Source: Clostridia bacterium
GTDB lineage: Bacteria; Bacillota; Clostridia; Oscillospirales; Acutalibacteraceae
Direction: 5' to 3'
DNA: 38,823 nucleotides
Assembly (NCBI GenBank): GCA_017942105.1
Contig: JAGAVE010000002.1
Location: 1 to 38,823 of the forward strand
This document shows positions 1 to 9,015 of the stretch, piece after piece. The notes beneath the pieces were generated by a model. The model ran no database searches and had not been told where the DNA came from. It was given only the letters and a program-made list of their open reading frames with translations. The position numbers were made by a program, and so were the translations under genes. The stretch's first letter is position 1; the number at the start of each line of letters is the position of its first letter.

Positions 1-17
1 AATGGCAAATATATGAA

Positions 18-50
18 AAAGTGGGTGATATTCGATGTATCACCCACTTT
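18..50. terminator. Hairpin terminator, probably bidirectional
   Basis: A perfect 13-bp inverted repeat (AAAGTGGGTGATA, 18-30, with its complement at 38-50) surrounds a 7-nt loop. T-rich runs follow on both strands. It lies downstream of the minus-strand rhamnosidase gene and could also end a plus-strand gene that lies before the window. Confidence 0.75.
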
Positions 51-138
51 TAACACTGTTTTTGTTTTTATATTTTTGCAGCTTTTTATATCGATAATAT
101 CTGCATATATGCTTATGCGGGTTTATCGACAGTCTGAA

Positions 139-165
139 ACGGCTTATGCTTTTAGCATAGGCCGT
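139..165 (-). terminator. Weak hairpin after the rhamnosidase gene
   Basis: ACGGCTTATGC (139-149) pairs with 155-165 over 11 bp with one G-U wobble and a 5-nt loop. Neither side carries a strong T run, so it may be an mRNA 3'-end stabiliser; the hairpin at 18-50 looks like the true terminator. Confidence 0.4.
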
Positions 166-200
166 GTTCTTTCATGGGATTCGATTTTTTAGGTGCACGA

Positions 201-2420
201 TCAGACGGTGTATTTGTAAATTCCGCCACCTCTGATTTCGTTAACTATGTCTTTAATTCTGATTTCGGCTGTTGCGCCTTCGGGGATTTCAATTTCGATG
301 AGTGTTTTGCCGTTTTCCTTTTTCCACTCGCTTCTGATTATGCCGAGAGGGGAATCTATCTTCGCCTTTGCCCACTGCATACCGCAATCCGTTTCGGGTG
401 CGACGGTAAATCTTCTGTATCCGTCCCTGATATCACGGATGCCTGCAATGTGCGAATAGAGCGCCTCATCATATGTACCGAGGAAATAATGATCGAGTGA
501 ACGCGTTGATGGCTCCCACGCTTCCCACGCGCTTGTGGAACCGCTTTTAATCCAGTATCCCCAGCTCGGATATGCTGTCTGTGTAAGCACCTTGTAAGCG
601 ACATCAGCGTATCCTGCGTTGAAAAGAACGGGGAGAAAATGCTTCGTGCCCGTGCAACCTGTATCGAGGTGATAATCGTGCGTTATGATATCATCAACGA
701 GGTTTCTGATGACTGCATCCTTGTTTTCTTCATCGACCATTCCGAATGACAGGGGAAGGAGGTTTGAAGTCTGCCTGTATTGCCTTCTGTTGCCCTTGGG
801 ATTCCAAACGGAGGTTTCATAAATCTGCTTGTCCTCATTATAAAATTTTGCGTTGAAAGCTTTACGGATTTTTTCTGCCTGAGAAAGATATTCGTCCTCG
901 TCACCGTTATTGAGAATGGCAGAGATGCGTGCCATTGACTTGAGCATTGCAAAAACATATGCCGTACAACAGATTTCTGCACCCTCGGACGGGTCACTGA
1001 TCATCTCGCTGAACTCATCATTTGCAGGAGCAAGCCAGTCGGAAAGCTCTCGTTCTCTCCAGGTGCCGCCGAAGCCCTCTATGTCTTTGATATCGTCGAG
1101 AGCAAATTTTCGAAGGTCGGGATAGATTTTTTCGGCAAATTCTGTGTTGCCGCAGAAGTTAATCAAAGCTTCCGTTGCAAAAACAAAAATCGTATTCCAT
1201 ACGGGTGAATTTCCGTTACCCCAACCCTGAGTGGGTACAATTACGGGCACCTTATCAAAATCACGGAAACAATCGTCCATCAGTTCAACGAACTGCTTCA
1301 TATAACTGCTCATATCGAAGTTATAAAACATCGTTTCAAGAGCGCAGTTTGCATCGCCGAGCCACCCGTTCTTTTCAAAAACGGGTGTATCTGTCGGTTT
1401 CCACTGAAAGTTGTTGAGAAGAGTACGGCGCATAAGAGCGTGAAGCTCATTGATAAGTTTATCCGAGCATTCAAATGTTGAAACTGTTTTTACATCGTTT
1501 GCGATTCTGTAAAGTGTAATGTCATCGGCTGAAATGTCCTTTTTGTGATTTTCAATCTGAATGTACTGAAAGCCTTTATAGCTGAATTTCGGCTCGAAAA
1601 AGGCAGGTGTTCCGTCAGAAATGAAGGTGTCCTTCTGAATGAAATCAAGGGGCCACCAATGACCGTCACGGCCTTGATTACCGCCGATTTTTAAAATGTT
1701 GCCGTCCTCTGTCAGTTTTTCGCCGTAAGTGATTGAAACAGCCTCGTCCTTGGGCGCATCAATCCTGATTTTTGCCCAACCCGTAATCATTTCGGGCGCT
1801 TTTATAATGATATTTCCGTTATCGAGTCTTGTTATGCTTTCGGGTGTGAATTCATTGATACGGCGCATAAACGGCTCCGTATGTTTTTTAAGCTTTCCTT
1901 TTGGAGCATCAACCTTTATTGCATTTTCCCATACAAAATCCTGACGGCGAGCATCGAAGGTTTCGCCGTAGTAAATGCTGTTTGCAGTTGTATTTGCATC
2001 CTTTGCAACGAGCCAGCTTTCATCCGTTACGATTGTGTTACCATCGATTTCGATGTCAGCAATGAGCTTCGGAGCAGAGCGCCAGAGAGCCTCATCCCAA
2101 TTCCAGACGGATGTTGTTTCGTTGAAAAAGCTGTGTCCGAGCTCGACGGTGATTGTATTTATGCCATCTTTGAGAAATCTGCTTATTTCAAATTCTCTGT
2201 AAAAAACAGTCTGCGTATACTGAGAGTGCGGAGGGTTGAGAACGGTGTCATCGGGAAGGTTACCGTTGATTTTAAGCTCAAAAAGACCGAGACCGCAGAT
2301 GAAAATTCTTGCATCCTTTACGCTTTCTGTCAGCTCAAATTCTTTTTTGAAAAGGGGAGCAAATCTGTCCTCGACTGTCATATCAGCGCCGATCCATATT
2401 CCTTTGAAATTATGTTCCAT
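201..2420 (-). CDS. GH78 alpha-L-rhamnosidase-like glycoside hydrolase
   Basis: The protein has about 739 residues and should remove terminal L-rhamnose from plant glycans or glycosides. The N-terminal half carries beta-sandwich accessory domains, including the typical segment reading YYGETFDAR near residue 150. The (alpha/alpha)6 catalytic domain starts near 320. It shows the family signature DTPVFEKNGWLGD (about 344-356) and a later SGSTSAWEAWEP motif. There is no signal peptide, so it is probably cytoplasmic and acts on imported oligosaccharides. An in-frame GTG lies at 2432, but the GAGGTG box fits the ATG at 2420 better. The gene begins just after the proS terminator and no clear promoter was found, so it may depend on read-through or on a promoter inside proS. 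Family assignment is firm; the exact substrate is inferred. Confidence 0.85.
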   Translation of the reverse strand: MEHNFKGIWIGADMTVEDRFAPLFKKEFELTESVKDARIFICGLGLFELKINGNLPDDTVLNPPHSQYTQTVFYREFEISRFLKDGINTITVELGHSFFNETTSVWNWDEALWRSAPKLIADIEIDGNTIVTDESWLVAKDANTTANSIYYGETFDARRQDFVWENAIKVDAPKGKLKKHTEPFMRRINEFTPESITRLDNGNIIIKAPEMITGWAKIRIDAPKDEAVSITYGEKLTEDGNILKIGGNQGRDGHWWPLDFIQKDTFISDGTPAFFEPKFSYKGFQYIQIENHKKDISADDITLYRIANDVKTVSTFECSDKLINELHALMRRTLLNNFQWKPTDTPVFEKNGWLGDANCALETMFYNFDMSSYMKQFVELMDDCFRDFDKVPVIVPTQGWGNGNSPVWNTIFVFATEALINFCGNTEFAEKIYPDLRKFALDDIKDIEGFGGTWRERELSDWLAPANDEFSEMISDPSEGAEICCTAYVFAMLKSMARISAILNNGDEDEYLSQAEKIRKAFNAKFYNEDKQIYETSVWNPKGNRRQYRQTSNLLPLSFGMVDEENKDAVIRNLVDDIITHDYHLDTGCTGTKHFLPVLFNAGYADVAYKVLTQTAYPSWGYWIKSGSTSAWEAWEPSTRSLDHYFLGTYDEALYSHIAGIRDIRDGYRRFTVAPETDCGMQWAKAKIDSPLGIIRSEWKKENGKTLIEIEIPEGATAEIRIKDIVNEIRGGGIYKYTV

Positions 2421-2443
2421 AATAGCTGTCACCTCAAAAATAA

Positions 2444-2473
2444 AAAGGTTGTATCAACGGGGATACAACCTTT
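2444..2473 (-). terminator. proS terminator
   Basis: A perfect 11-bp stem (AAAGGTTGTAT, 2444-2454, with 2463-2473) with an 8-nt loop is followed on the minus strand by TTTTTATTTTT. It separates proS from the rhamnosidase gene, whose Shine-Dalgarno box directly abuts the T run. Confidence 0.88.
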
Positions 2474-2482
2474 GTCTGTTAA

Positions 2483-3919
2483 TTAATAAGCCTTACCCCA
2501 GTAAAGCATCTTTGTTGCAGGCTTTCCGCAGCAGACGCAGGTGTCTGAAAGGTTTTCCTGCTCGAAGGGGATACAGCGTGATGTTACGCCCGCCTCTTCC
2601 TTAAGCTTGTCTTCGCAGGCGCGATCGCCACACCACATAGCCTTGATGAATCCCGGCTTGTTGTCTGCAATATCCTTAAGCTCTGCAAAATCCTTCGCTG
2701 TAAATGTCATACTTGCACGGCGGTCATAAGCCTTTTTGTAAAGTCCTTCGTGAACAGCCTTAAGAAGTTCGGGTACCTTTGTTTCAAGCTCATCAAGAGA
2801 AACGAAGATCTTTTCGCCACTGTCGCGTCTTACGATAACGCACTGGTTGTTTTCAATATCCTTAGGACCGATTTCAAGACGGAGTGGAACGCCCTTCATC
2901 TCATATTCTGCAAACTTCCAGCCCGGGCTGTTGTCGCTGTCGTCAAGCTTGACTCTGCATACATCGGAGAGTCTTGAATAAAGCTCGTTTGCCTTGTCAA
3001 GAACGCCTTCCTTATGAGCTGCGATGGGGATGATAACCATCTGAACGGGAGCAACTGCAGGAGGAAGAACAAGACCGTTGTCATCACCGTGAGTCATAAT
3101 GATTGCGCCGATAAGACGGGTTGTACAACCCCATGAGGTCTGGAACGGGTGGTGCTGCTTGTTGTCCTTACCACTGTAAAGAATGTTGAAAGCCTTTGCA
3201 AAGCCGTCGCCGAAGAAGTGCGATGTTGCGCTCTGAAGAGCCTTACCGTCGTGCATAAGAGCCTCGATTGTGTATGTATCCTCAGCGCCTGCAAAACGCT
3301 CTTTCTCTGTCTTGACACCCTTAACAACGGGCATTGCAAGGTAATTCTCGCAGAAGTCTGCGTATACATTGAGCATACGGATTGTCTCTTCCTGAGCCTC
3401 TTCGCTTGTTGCGTGGATCGTATGTCCTTCCTGCCAGAGGAATTCTCTTGAACGAAGGAAGGGACGAGTTGTTTTCTCCCAACGGACAACGCTTACCCAC
3501 TGATTATAGAGCTTGGGAAGGTCGCGGTAAGAGTGAATAATGTTTGCATAATGCTCGCAGAAAAGAGTTTCTGAAGTAGGTCTGACGCAAAGTCTCTCTT
3601 CAAGCTTCTCGTTTCCGCCGTGAGTTACCCAGGCAACCTCGGGTGCGAAGCCTTCAACATGATCCTTTTCTTTATTGAGAAGGCTTTCGGGAATAAACAT
3701 CGGCATACAGACATTCTCGTGACCTGTCTTTTTAAACATAGTGTCGAGAGTGTGCTGGATGTTTTCCCAGATAGCATAGCCGTAAGGTCTTATAACCATA
3801 CAGCCCTTGACGCTTGTATATTCGATAAGCTCAGCTTTCTTAACAACGTCTGTATACCATTTTGCGAAATCCTCATCCATTGATGTGATTTCTTCAACCA
3901 TTTTTTTCTGCTGTGCCAT
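2483..3919 (-). CDS. proS: Prolyl-tRNA synthetase, archaeal/eukaryotic type
   Basis: This class II aminoacyl-tRNA synthetase charges tRNA-Pro with proline in the cytoplasm. At 478 residues it is the short form without the bacterial editing insertion. The N-terminal catalytic core carries class II motif 2 ([12 protein letters not shown]) and a motif-3-like segment (RLEIGPKD). An anticodon-binding domain follows. The C-terminal extension has paired cysteines (WCGDRACE and CVCCGKP) and the terminal aromatic residues of the zinc-binding domain typical of this type. The start is set by AGGCAGGAAAC upstream of the ATG. It lies 48 nt after acpP on the same strand, so the two are probably cotranscribed, with a small hairpin between them. 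Confidence 0.95.
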   Translation of the reverse strand: MAQQKKMVEEITSMDEDFAKWYTDVVKKAELIEYTSVKGCMVIRPYGYAIWENIQHTLDTMFKKTGHENVCMPMFIPESLLNKEKDHVEGFAPEVAWVTHGGNEKLEERLCVRPTSETLFCEHYANIIHSYRDLPKLYNQWVSVVRWEKTTRPFLRSREFLWQEGHTIHATSEEAQEETIRMLNVYADFCENYLAMPVVKGVKTEKERFAGAEDTYTIEALMHDGKALQSATSHFFGDGFAKAFNILYSGKDNKQHHPFQTSWGCTTRLIGAIIMTHGDDNGLVLPPAVAPVQMVIIPIAAHKEGVLDKANELYSRLSDVCRVKLDDSDNSPGWKFAEYEMKGVPLRLEIGPKDIENNQCVIVRRDSGEKIFVSLDELETKVPELLKAVHEGLYKKAYDRRASMTFTAKDFAELKDIADNKPGFIKAMWCGDRACEDKLKEEAGVTSRCIPFEQENLSDTCVCCGKPATKMLYWGKAY

Positions 3920-3945
3920 TTTATAGTTTCCTGCCTTTCAAAATT

Positions 3946-3960
3946 GACGGAGCCTCCGTC
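3946..3960 (-). terminator. Small intergenic hairpin between acpP and proS
   Basis: GACGGAGCCTCCGTC is a self-complementary dyad followed on the minus strand by AATTTT. The stem is short and the T run weak. It probably acts as a partial terminator or a processing site that sets acpP above proS. Confidence 0.4.
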
Positions 3961-3967
3961 GGGGGAA

Positions 3968-4198
3968 TTATTCGTTATCTTCGATATACTTAACCATATC
4001 TTCAACTGTACGGATGTTTTCAAGTGCTTCATCGGGCACTTCAATACCAAATTCGTCTTCGATGCTCATAACGAGGTCAACAACATCGAGGCTGTCTGCG
4101 CCAAGGTCATCAAGAATATGGCTGTCATATGTGATTTCATCAATATCAAGCTCAAGCTGATCAGCGATGATTTCCTGCAATTTTTCAAAAATTGACAT
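3968..4198 (-). CDS. acpP: Acyl carrier protein
   Basis: This 76-residue acidic helical protein carries fatty-acyl intermediates as thioesters on a 4'-phosphopantetheine arm. The attachment serine is Ser36 in the canonical GADSLDVV motif. Length, acidity and helix pattern all match type II fatty acid synthase ACP. AAGGAG precedes the ATG by about 8 nt. A consensus sigma-A promoter lies at 4262-4290. Its partner proS is unrelated to lipid synthesis, so the linkage looks like housekeeping convenience. No other fab genes are in the window. Confidence 0.96.
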   Translation of the reverse strand: MSIFEKLQEIIADQLELDIDEITYDSHILDDLGADSLDVVDLVMSIEDEFGIEVPDEALENIRTVEDMVKYIEDNE

Positions 4199-4261
4199 AA
4201 AAACAACTCCTTCATTTATGTACTGTCCAGTTATTATTTATAATAATCTATTCATTACAAA

Positions 4262-4290
4262 ATATTAGTGACTTTTTAGGCTTTTGTCAA
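4262..4290 (-). promoter_or_regulatory. Sigma-A promoter of acpP-proS
   Basis: On the minus strand TTGACA (4285-4290) and TAATAT (4262-4267) are separated by exactly 17 bp. This is a near-consensus housekeeping promoter. The leader to the acpP start is about 55-60 nt. Confidence 0.8.
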
Positions 4291-4600
4291 TAGTTTTGCG
4301 AATAATTTGTTGCTATCGGACTTTATGTTTATTGTTCGTTTTTTTAACAAATTGTATTTATTAGCTTGAACCTGAATAAAAGGACGGTGTAAAGTAAATT
4401 ACTTTGCGTAAAGGCTTTCACCTTGCACCCTGTGGAAAACTCGGTGGAAAATGTGGAAAACTCAACGCAAAATCAAGGAATTTCATTAAAAGTGGTGGAA
4501 AAATCGTAAAGTTAAATAGCTTTACAGCTGATTTTCAACACTTTTTGATAAATTTTTAACATTCAAATTATTCATAAAAAGCTGTATATCCCGTTTCGGC
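4291..4600. other. AT-rich intergenic stretch with repeated GTGGAAAA boxes and two related dyads
   Basis: There is no gene here. Four GTGGAAAA-type boxes occur at 4431-4439, 4443-4451, 4452-4460 and 4494-4502. Two of them read TTTTCCACA on the minus strand, a common DnaA-box variant. Two similar dyads flank the boxes: GTAAAGTAAATTACTTTGC (4389-4407) and GTAAAGTTAAATAGCTTTAC (4506-4525). The stretch is upstream of the acpP promoter and downstream of dus. No convincing dus terminator was seen. Confidence 0.45.
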
Positions 4601-5566
4601 TTATTCGCCGCAGGCGATAACTCTCTCTGCCAGCTCGTGGAGCTGCGCCATATCTGAGAGCATACCAACCTCCTGGCGGAAGGCGGCAGCTCCTCTTATA
4701 CCTTTGATGTACCAGGCGGCGTGTTTTCTTGCCTCTCTCATACCGACTCTTTCGCCTTTATAGCGGCAGATGAGCTCAATATGCTCAATCATAACCCTCA
4801 TCCGTTCAGCTATATCGGGCTCGTCGGGCATAGTTCCATTCTCAAGATATGAGTTTATATTTTCAAAAATCCACGGTTTGCCGAGTGCACCTCTGCCAAC
4901 CATAAGGAAGTCGCATCCCGTTTCGTCGAGCATCCGCTTTGCGCTTTTGCCGTCAACAATATCTCCGTTACCGATGACGGGGATATTCACAGCCTTTTTG
5001 ACATTTGCAATTTCGTTAAGATAAACGGGAGGAGCGTACATCTGTGTGCGTGTTCTTCCGTGTACCGTAAGGGCACTTGCTCCTGCGGCTTCAATTCTTT
5101 TTGCAACTTCAACCGCATTGACGGTGTCCGTGTCCCAACCGATACGAATTTTAACGGTTACGGGAATTGGCGAAGACTTAACAACGGCATCGACTATTTC
5201 GCTTATTAACGGAGGATTTTTAAGAAGGGCAGAGCCGCCTCCGTTACCTGCAATTTTAGGTGCAGGACATCCCATATTGATATCGATAAAATCAGGATTG
5301 AAGCTGAGCGTTTTTAAAGCCGCCTCAGCCATAATTGAAGGGTTATCTCCGAAAATTTGCGCTCCTGCAGGTCTTTCCTCATCAGAAAGGAAAAGAAGCT
5401 CCTTTGATTTTTTATCCTGCATTGTAAGACCTTTCGAGCTTACCATTTCGCTGATAACATATGCCGCTCCGTAGCTGACGCAAAGCTCGCGGAATGCTCT
5501 GTCTGCAACTCCTGCCATAGGGGCGAGGGCTGCGTGTTTTTTTATTTCAATATTTCCAATTTTCAC
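4601..5566 (-). CDS. dusB: tRNA-dihydrouridine synthase (DusB family)
   Basis: This FMN enzyme uses NADPH to reduce uridines in the tRNA D-loop. The TIM-barrel N-terminus shows LAPMAGVADRAFR, the catalytic-cysteine motif NMGCP, the HGRTRTQMY segment and the phosphate-binding VIGNGDI and MVGRGALGKPWIF motifs. A helical C-terminal tRNA-binding domain follows. The length of about 321 residues is normal for the family. A TTG at 5605 would add 13 residues, but homologues begin near KIGNI, so the GTG at 5566 behind GGTGA is preferred. The gene diverges from polA across about 90 bp. DusB is the usual Firmicute paralogue; the exact subfamily is inferred. Confidence 0.9.
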   Translation of the reverse strand: MKIGNIEIKKHAALAPMAGVADRAFRELCVSYGAAYVISEMVSSKGLTMQDKKSKELLFLSDEERPAGAQIFGDNPSIMAEAALKTLSFNPDFIDINMGCPAPKIAGNGGGSALLKNPPLISEIVDAVVKSSPIPVTVKIRIGWDTDTVNAVEVAKRIEAAGASALTVHGRTRTQMYAPPVYLNEIANVKKAVNIPVIGNGDIVDGKSAKRMLDETGCDFLMVGRGALGKPWIFENINSYLENGTMPDEPDIAERMRVMIEHIELICRYKGERVGMREARKHAAWYIKGIRGAAAFRQEVGMLSDMAQLHELAERVIACGE

Positions 5567-5582
5567 AAAATCACCGAAAAAT

Positions 5583-5612
5583 ATTTTAACACGAATATAC
5601 CACAATTGTCAA
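5583..5612 (-). promoter_or_regulatory. Likely dus promoter
   Basis: On the minus strand TTGACA (5607-5612) is followed after 18 bp by TAAAAT (5583-5588). It would give a leader of only about 10 nt before the GTG start. Confidence 0.5.
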
Positions 5613-5617
5613 AAGTA

Positions 5618-5626
5618 TGATATAAT
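5618..5626 (+). promoter_or_regulatory. Extended -10 promoter of polA
   Basis: TGATATAAT is a perfect extended -10 element (TGnTATAAT) about 29 nt before the polA start. No good -35 is visible, as is common for extended -10 promoters. It overlaps the divergent dus promoter region. Confidence 0.6.
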
Positions 5627-5654
5627 TAATTTAATTCTTTTTTGGAGGCTTTTT

Positions 5655-8228
5655 ATGAGACTTCTTGTTATCGACGGAAACAGCATATTAAACCGCGCTT
5701 TTTACGGAATAAAACTTCTGACGACTAAGGATGGACGGTATACAAACGGCATTTACGGATTTATGAATATTTTCCACCGTCTGCTTGAAGATTGTAAGCC
5801 GGACAGGGTAGCGGTTGCTTTTGATGTCAAGGCGCCGACTTTCAGGCACGAAATGTATACGGAATACAAAGCAGGGCGCAAAGGTATGCCGGACGAGCTT
5901 CACGAGCAGATGCCTGTCCTCAAAGAGCTTCTTACTTTTTTAGGATATAAAGTAGTTGAAAAAGCAGGTTGGGAGGCAGACGATATTCTTGGTACGCTCA
6001 GCGTGCAGATGAAAGAGGGAGATCATTGCTTTATCGCAACCGGTGACAGGGACAGCCTTCAGCTTGTCAGTGAAAACACGACTGTTCTTCTTGCATCAAC
6101 AAAAATGGGCAGGACGCAGACAGTGTCTTATGACTCGCAGAAGATTATGGAAGAATATGGTGTCACCCCGAAGCAGATGATCGAGCTCAAAGCTCTCCAG
6201 GGAGACAGCTCGGATAATATCCCGGGTGTTGCAGGTGTTGGTCCGAAAACGGCGGGCGAGCTTATTCAGAAATACGGTAGCATTGACTATATTTACGAAA
6301 ATATTGACGCTCTTGAGATTAAACCGAAGCTTCGTGAAAAGCTTGTTGAGAATAAGGAGTCGGCCTATCTGAGCCGCAAACTCGGCACAATTTCCCTTGA
6401 AGCTCCGATTGACACGGATATGGATTCATATGTGCAGGCTGAGGGTGATAAGGGCGCGGCGACCAGACTTCTTGCGTCCCTTGAAATGTTCAAAATGATA
6501 GAGACTTTTGAACTCGGCGCACATCATAGCGAAACGGAAGAAAAGGTATCGGGTGAAACAGTTGAGGTGAAATATGTTGACGGGCTTGATGAAATCAGGC
6601 TTGATGATGCTATTTATTTTATTCCCGTTTACGAAGACGGAGAAGTTGTAAAAATCGCTTTCTTTGCAGACGGAGCAGTTTATATTGCTGAAAACAACAG
6701 CTTCATTTTTGCTTCTCAGCTTGCAGAGATTCTCTCGGATGAGAAAAAGGAGAAAATCACATACGATATAAAACCTCTTCATTCCTGGGCGTTTGCAAGG
6801 GGCGTTGAAATCAAAGGTAGAATAAGCGACCTGATGATAGCCGGCTATATTCTCAATCCCTCTGCGAGCGATTATCGCCCGTCAAGAGTTCTTCAGGAAT
6901 ACGGCGGAGCGTTACCTTCAATGAACGAAGATAATCAGCTTGCTCTTGATACGGCATCTCTCAGAGATGCTTGGGAAAAGGTTTTTTGCGAGCTTGAAAA
7001 GAACGGACAGACGGATCTTATGTATAACATCGAAATGCCTCTCGCAAAGGTGCTTTCTTCGATGGAGGTTACAGGTTTTCTCGTAGATTCGCAGAGCATT
7101 GAGGAATACGGCGCCGTTCTTGAGACGCAAGTCAATTCGCTTGTTGAAAGAATTTATGACCTTGCAGGAGAGGAGTTTAATATAAACTCTCCAAAGCAGC
7201 TTGGAACAGTTCTCTTTGAAAAGCTGAAGCTTCCTTCTAAGAAAAAGACCAAATCGGGATATTCAACCAATGCAGATGTGCTTGAAGCGCTTGCCCCGGA
7301 TTACCCGATTGTTTCTCTTGTTCTTGAATACAGAACTCTTGCAAAGCTTAAATCAACATATTGTGACGGTCTTAAAAAATGCGTTGCGCCCGACGGAAGA
7401 ATTCATTCAACACTCAATCAGACGGAAACGAGGACTGGAAGAATATCTTCGACCGAGCCTAATCTTCAGAATATTCCCGTCAGAAGCGATGTCGGCAGAG
7501 AGCTTCGTAAGTTCTTCGTTGCAAAGGAAGGCTGTGTTCTTATTGATGCTGACTATTCGCAGATCGAGCTCAGAGTGCTTGCGCACATTGCAAATGATGA
7601 GCGTATGCTTGCGGCGTTCAACAATGAAGATGACATCCATACGATAACGGCTTCGCAGGTTTTCAATATGCCCGTTGAGGCAGTGACGCCTCTTATGAGA
7701 ACGAGAGCAAAGGCCGTCAATTTTGGTATAGTTTACGGTATCGGTGCATTTTCACTCGCAAAGGATATCGGCGTAACAAGAGCCGAGGCAGACAGATACA
7801 TCAAAGGCTATCTGCATAACTTTTCAGGCGTTGATTCCTATATGCAGAAGGTTATTGCGGATGCTAAAATCAACGGCTTTGTCAGCACTCTTTTCGGCAG
7901 AAGGCGCTATCTTCCCGAATTAACATCTTCAAACGCAATGCTTCGTCAGTTCGGCGAAAGAGTTGCGAGAAATATGCCTATTCAGGGTACGGCAGCGGAT
8001 ATTATCAAAATTGCGATGATCAGGGTTTATGAAAGAATGAAAGCGGAAAATCTTAAGGCTCGTCTTATTATGCAGGTTCACGATGAGCTTATAGTTGAAG
8101 CTCCTGAAGATGAGAAAGAAAAGGTTCTGAAAATCGTAAAGGAAGAGATGGAAAATGCTACGGTTATGAATGTTAAGCTGACCGCGGATGTCCATTCGGG
8201 TAAGAGCTGGTATGAAGCAAAAGATTAA
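5655..8228 (+). CDS. polA: DNA polymerase I
   Basis: The 857-residue family A polymerase does repair synthesis and Okazaki primer removal. The N-terminal 5' nuclease domain (about 1-290) has intact acidic motifs: VIDGNS, FDVKAPTFRHEMY, GWEADDILG, ATGDRDSLQLV and GDSSDNIPGV. The middle 3'-5' exonuclease-like domain (about 300-470) lacks the DxE metal-binding motif, so proofreading is probably lost, as in many Gram-positive homologues. The polymerase domain has motif A DYSQIELR (Asp633), motif B RTRAKAVNFGIVYG (about 678-691) and motif C with HDE at 809-811. GGAGG lies 7 nt before the ATG. The next gene starts inside its 3' end, suggesting translational coupling. Confidence 0.97.
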   Translation: MRLLVIDGNSILNRAFYGIKLLTTKDGRYTNGIYGFMNIFHRLLEDCKPDRVAVAFDVKAPTFRHEMYTEYKAGRKGMPDELHEQMPVLKELLTFLGYKVVEKAGWEADDILGTLSVQMKEGDHCFIATGDRDSLQLVSENTTVLLASTKMGRTQTVSYDSQKIMEEYGVTPKQMIELKALQGDSSDNIPGVAGVGPKTAGELIQKYGSIDYIYENIDALEIKPKLREKLVENKESAYLSRKLGTISLEAPIDTDMDSYVQAEGDKGAATRLLASLEMFKMIETFELGAHHSETEEKVSGETVEVKYVDGLDEIRLDDAIYFIPVYEDGEVVKIAFFADGAVYIAENNSFIFASQLAEILSDEKKEKITYDIKPLHSWAFARGVEIKGRISDLMIAGYILNPSASDYRPSRVLQEYGGALPSMNEDNQLALDTASLRDAWEKVFCELEKNGQTDLMYNIEMPLAKVLSSMEVTGFLVDSQSIEEYGAVLETQVNSLVERIYDLAGEEFNINSPKQLGTVLFEKLKLPSKKKTKSGYSTNADVLEALAPDYPIVSLVLEYRTLAKLKSTYCDGLKKCVAPDGRIHSTLNQTETRTGRISSTEPNLQNIPVRSDVGRELRKFFVAKEGCVLIDADYSQIELRVLAHIANDERMLAAFNNEDDIHTITASQVFNMPVEAVTPLMRTRAKAVNFGIVYGIGAFSLAKDIGVTRAEADRYIKGYLHNFSGVDSYMQKVIADAKINGFVSTLFGRRRYLPELTSSNAMLRQFGERVARNMPIQGTAADIIKIAMIRVYERMKAENLKARLIMQVHDELIVEAPEDEKEKVLKIVKEEMENATVMNVKLTADVHSGKSWYEAKD

Positions 8229-8961
8229 GAAAAACAGATATACCGTTCTTGATATAATCCGCGGACTTTCCGTAATTTCGATGGTCGTTTACCATACGAT
8301 GTGGGATCTGGTTTACCTTTTCGGCGTGTCAATCCCGTGGTTCAGAACGGAGAAAGGATTTATCTTTCAGCAGAGCATATGCTGGAGCTTTATTCTCGTT
8401 TCGGGATTCTGTATTCAGCTCGGAAAAAAGAAGCTGAAAAGAGGCTTAATCGTTTTTGCTTGCTCGCTCGTTTTGACGGCGGTTACGGCAATAGTAATGC
8501 CTGAGGAAATTATCATTCACGGCGTGCTGAGCCTTATAGGCGCATCGATGCTTATAACGGCACTGCTTGAACCGATTTTTAAAAGGATTCATCCGTTATT
8601 TGGAATTGCTATAAACTTTTTGCTGTTTTTATTGACATATGACATAACGAAAGGCATAATCGGAATAGGTGGGTATGAGCTTATAAAAATGCCGGAGTTT
8701 TTATATGCAAATGAGATAACGGCGTTTTTCGGCTTTCCTCATTTCGGATTTCAATCAGCAGATTATTTTCCTCTTTTTCCTTGGATATTTTTATTTTTTA
8801 CGGGGTATTTTATCTGCTCGCTTCTTAAAAGAACAGATAGAATGAAAATGCTCTCGGCGTTTTCCTGCAGACCTCTTGAATTCATCGGAAGACATTCACT
8901 TGAAATATATATGGCGCATCAGCCTGTGATATTTGGCATACTGTACTTGATGTTTAGTTGA
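8212..8961 (+). CDS. DUF1624 / heparan-alpha-glucosaminide N-acetyltransferase-like membrane protein
   Basis: This 249-residue polytopic membrane protein has about seven hydrophobic segments. Its N-terminus reads RYTVLDIIRGLSVISMVVYH, the signature of the DUF1624/HGSNAT catalytic family: an arginine-flanked DxxRG motif and a histidine in the first membrane helix. A second histidine-containing motif, SLEIYMAHQP, lies near the C-terminus. The family is thought to move acetyl or acyl groups across the membrane onto sugars; the substrate here is unknown. The ATG at 8212 overlaps polA by 17 nt. An in-frame ATG at 8188 would extend the overlap, but it adds sequence unlike the family. Confidence 0.75.
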   Translation: MKQKIKKNRYTVLDIIRGLSVISMVVYHTMWDLVYLFGVSIPWFRTEKGFIFQQSICWSFILVSGFCIQLGKKKLKRGLIVFACSLVLTAVTAIVMPEEIIIHGVLSLIGASMLITALLEPIFKRIHPLFGIAINFLLFLLTYDITKGIIGIGGYELIKMPEFLYANEITAFFGFPHFGFQSADYFPLFPWIFLFFTGYFICSLLKRTDRMKMLSAFSCRPLEFIGRHSLEIYMAHQPVIFGILYLMFS

Positions 8962-8986
8962 CTTTACTAAAATATAATGTTATTAT
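8958..8986 (+). promoter_or_regulatory. Promoter of the radical SAM gene
   Basis: TTGACT (8958-8963) and TATTAT (8981-8986) are spaced by 17 bp. The -35 overlaps the stop codon of the upstream gene. Confidence 0.6.
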
Positions 8987-9015
8987 TCTAATATAATAAA
9001 TAAGGAGTGGGAAGA

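Noticed and set aside
1881..2486. Plus-strand open frame of 201 codons opposite the rhamnosidase gene
   Set aside because: It lies almost wholly inside the GH78 gene on the other strand, has no family resemblance and no ribosome site of note.
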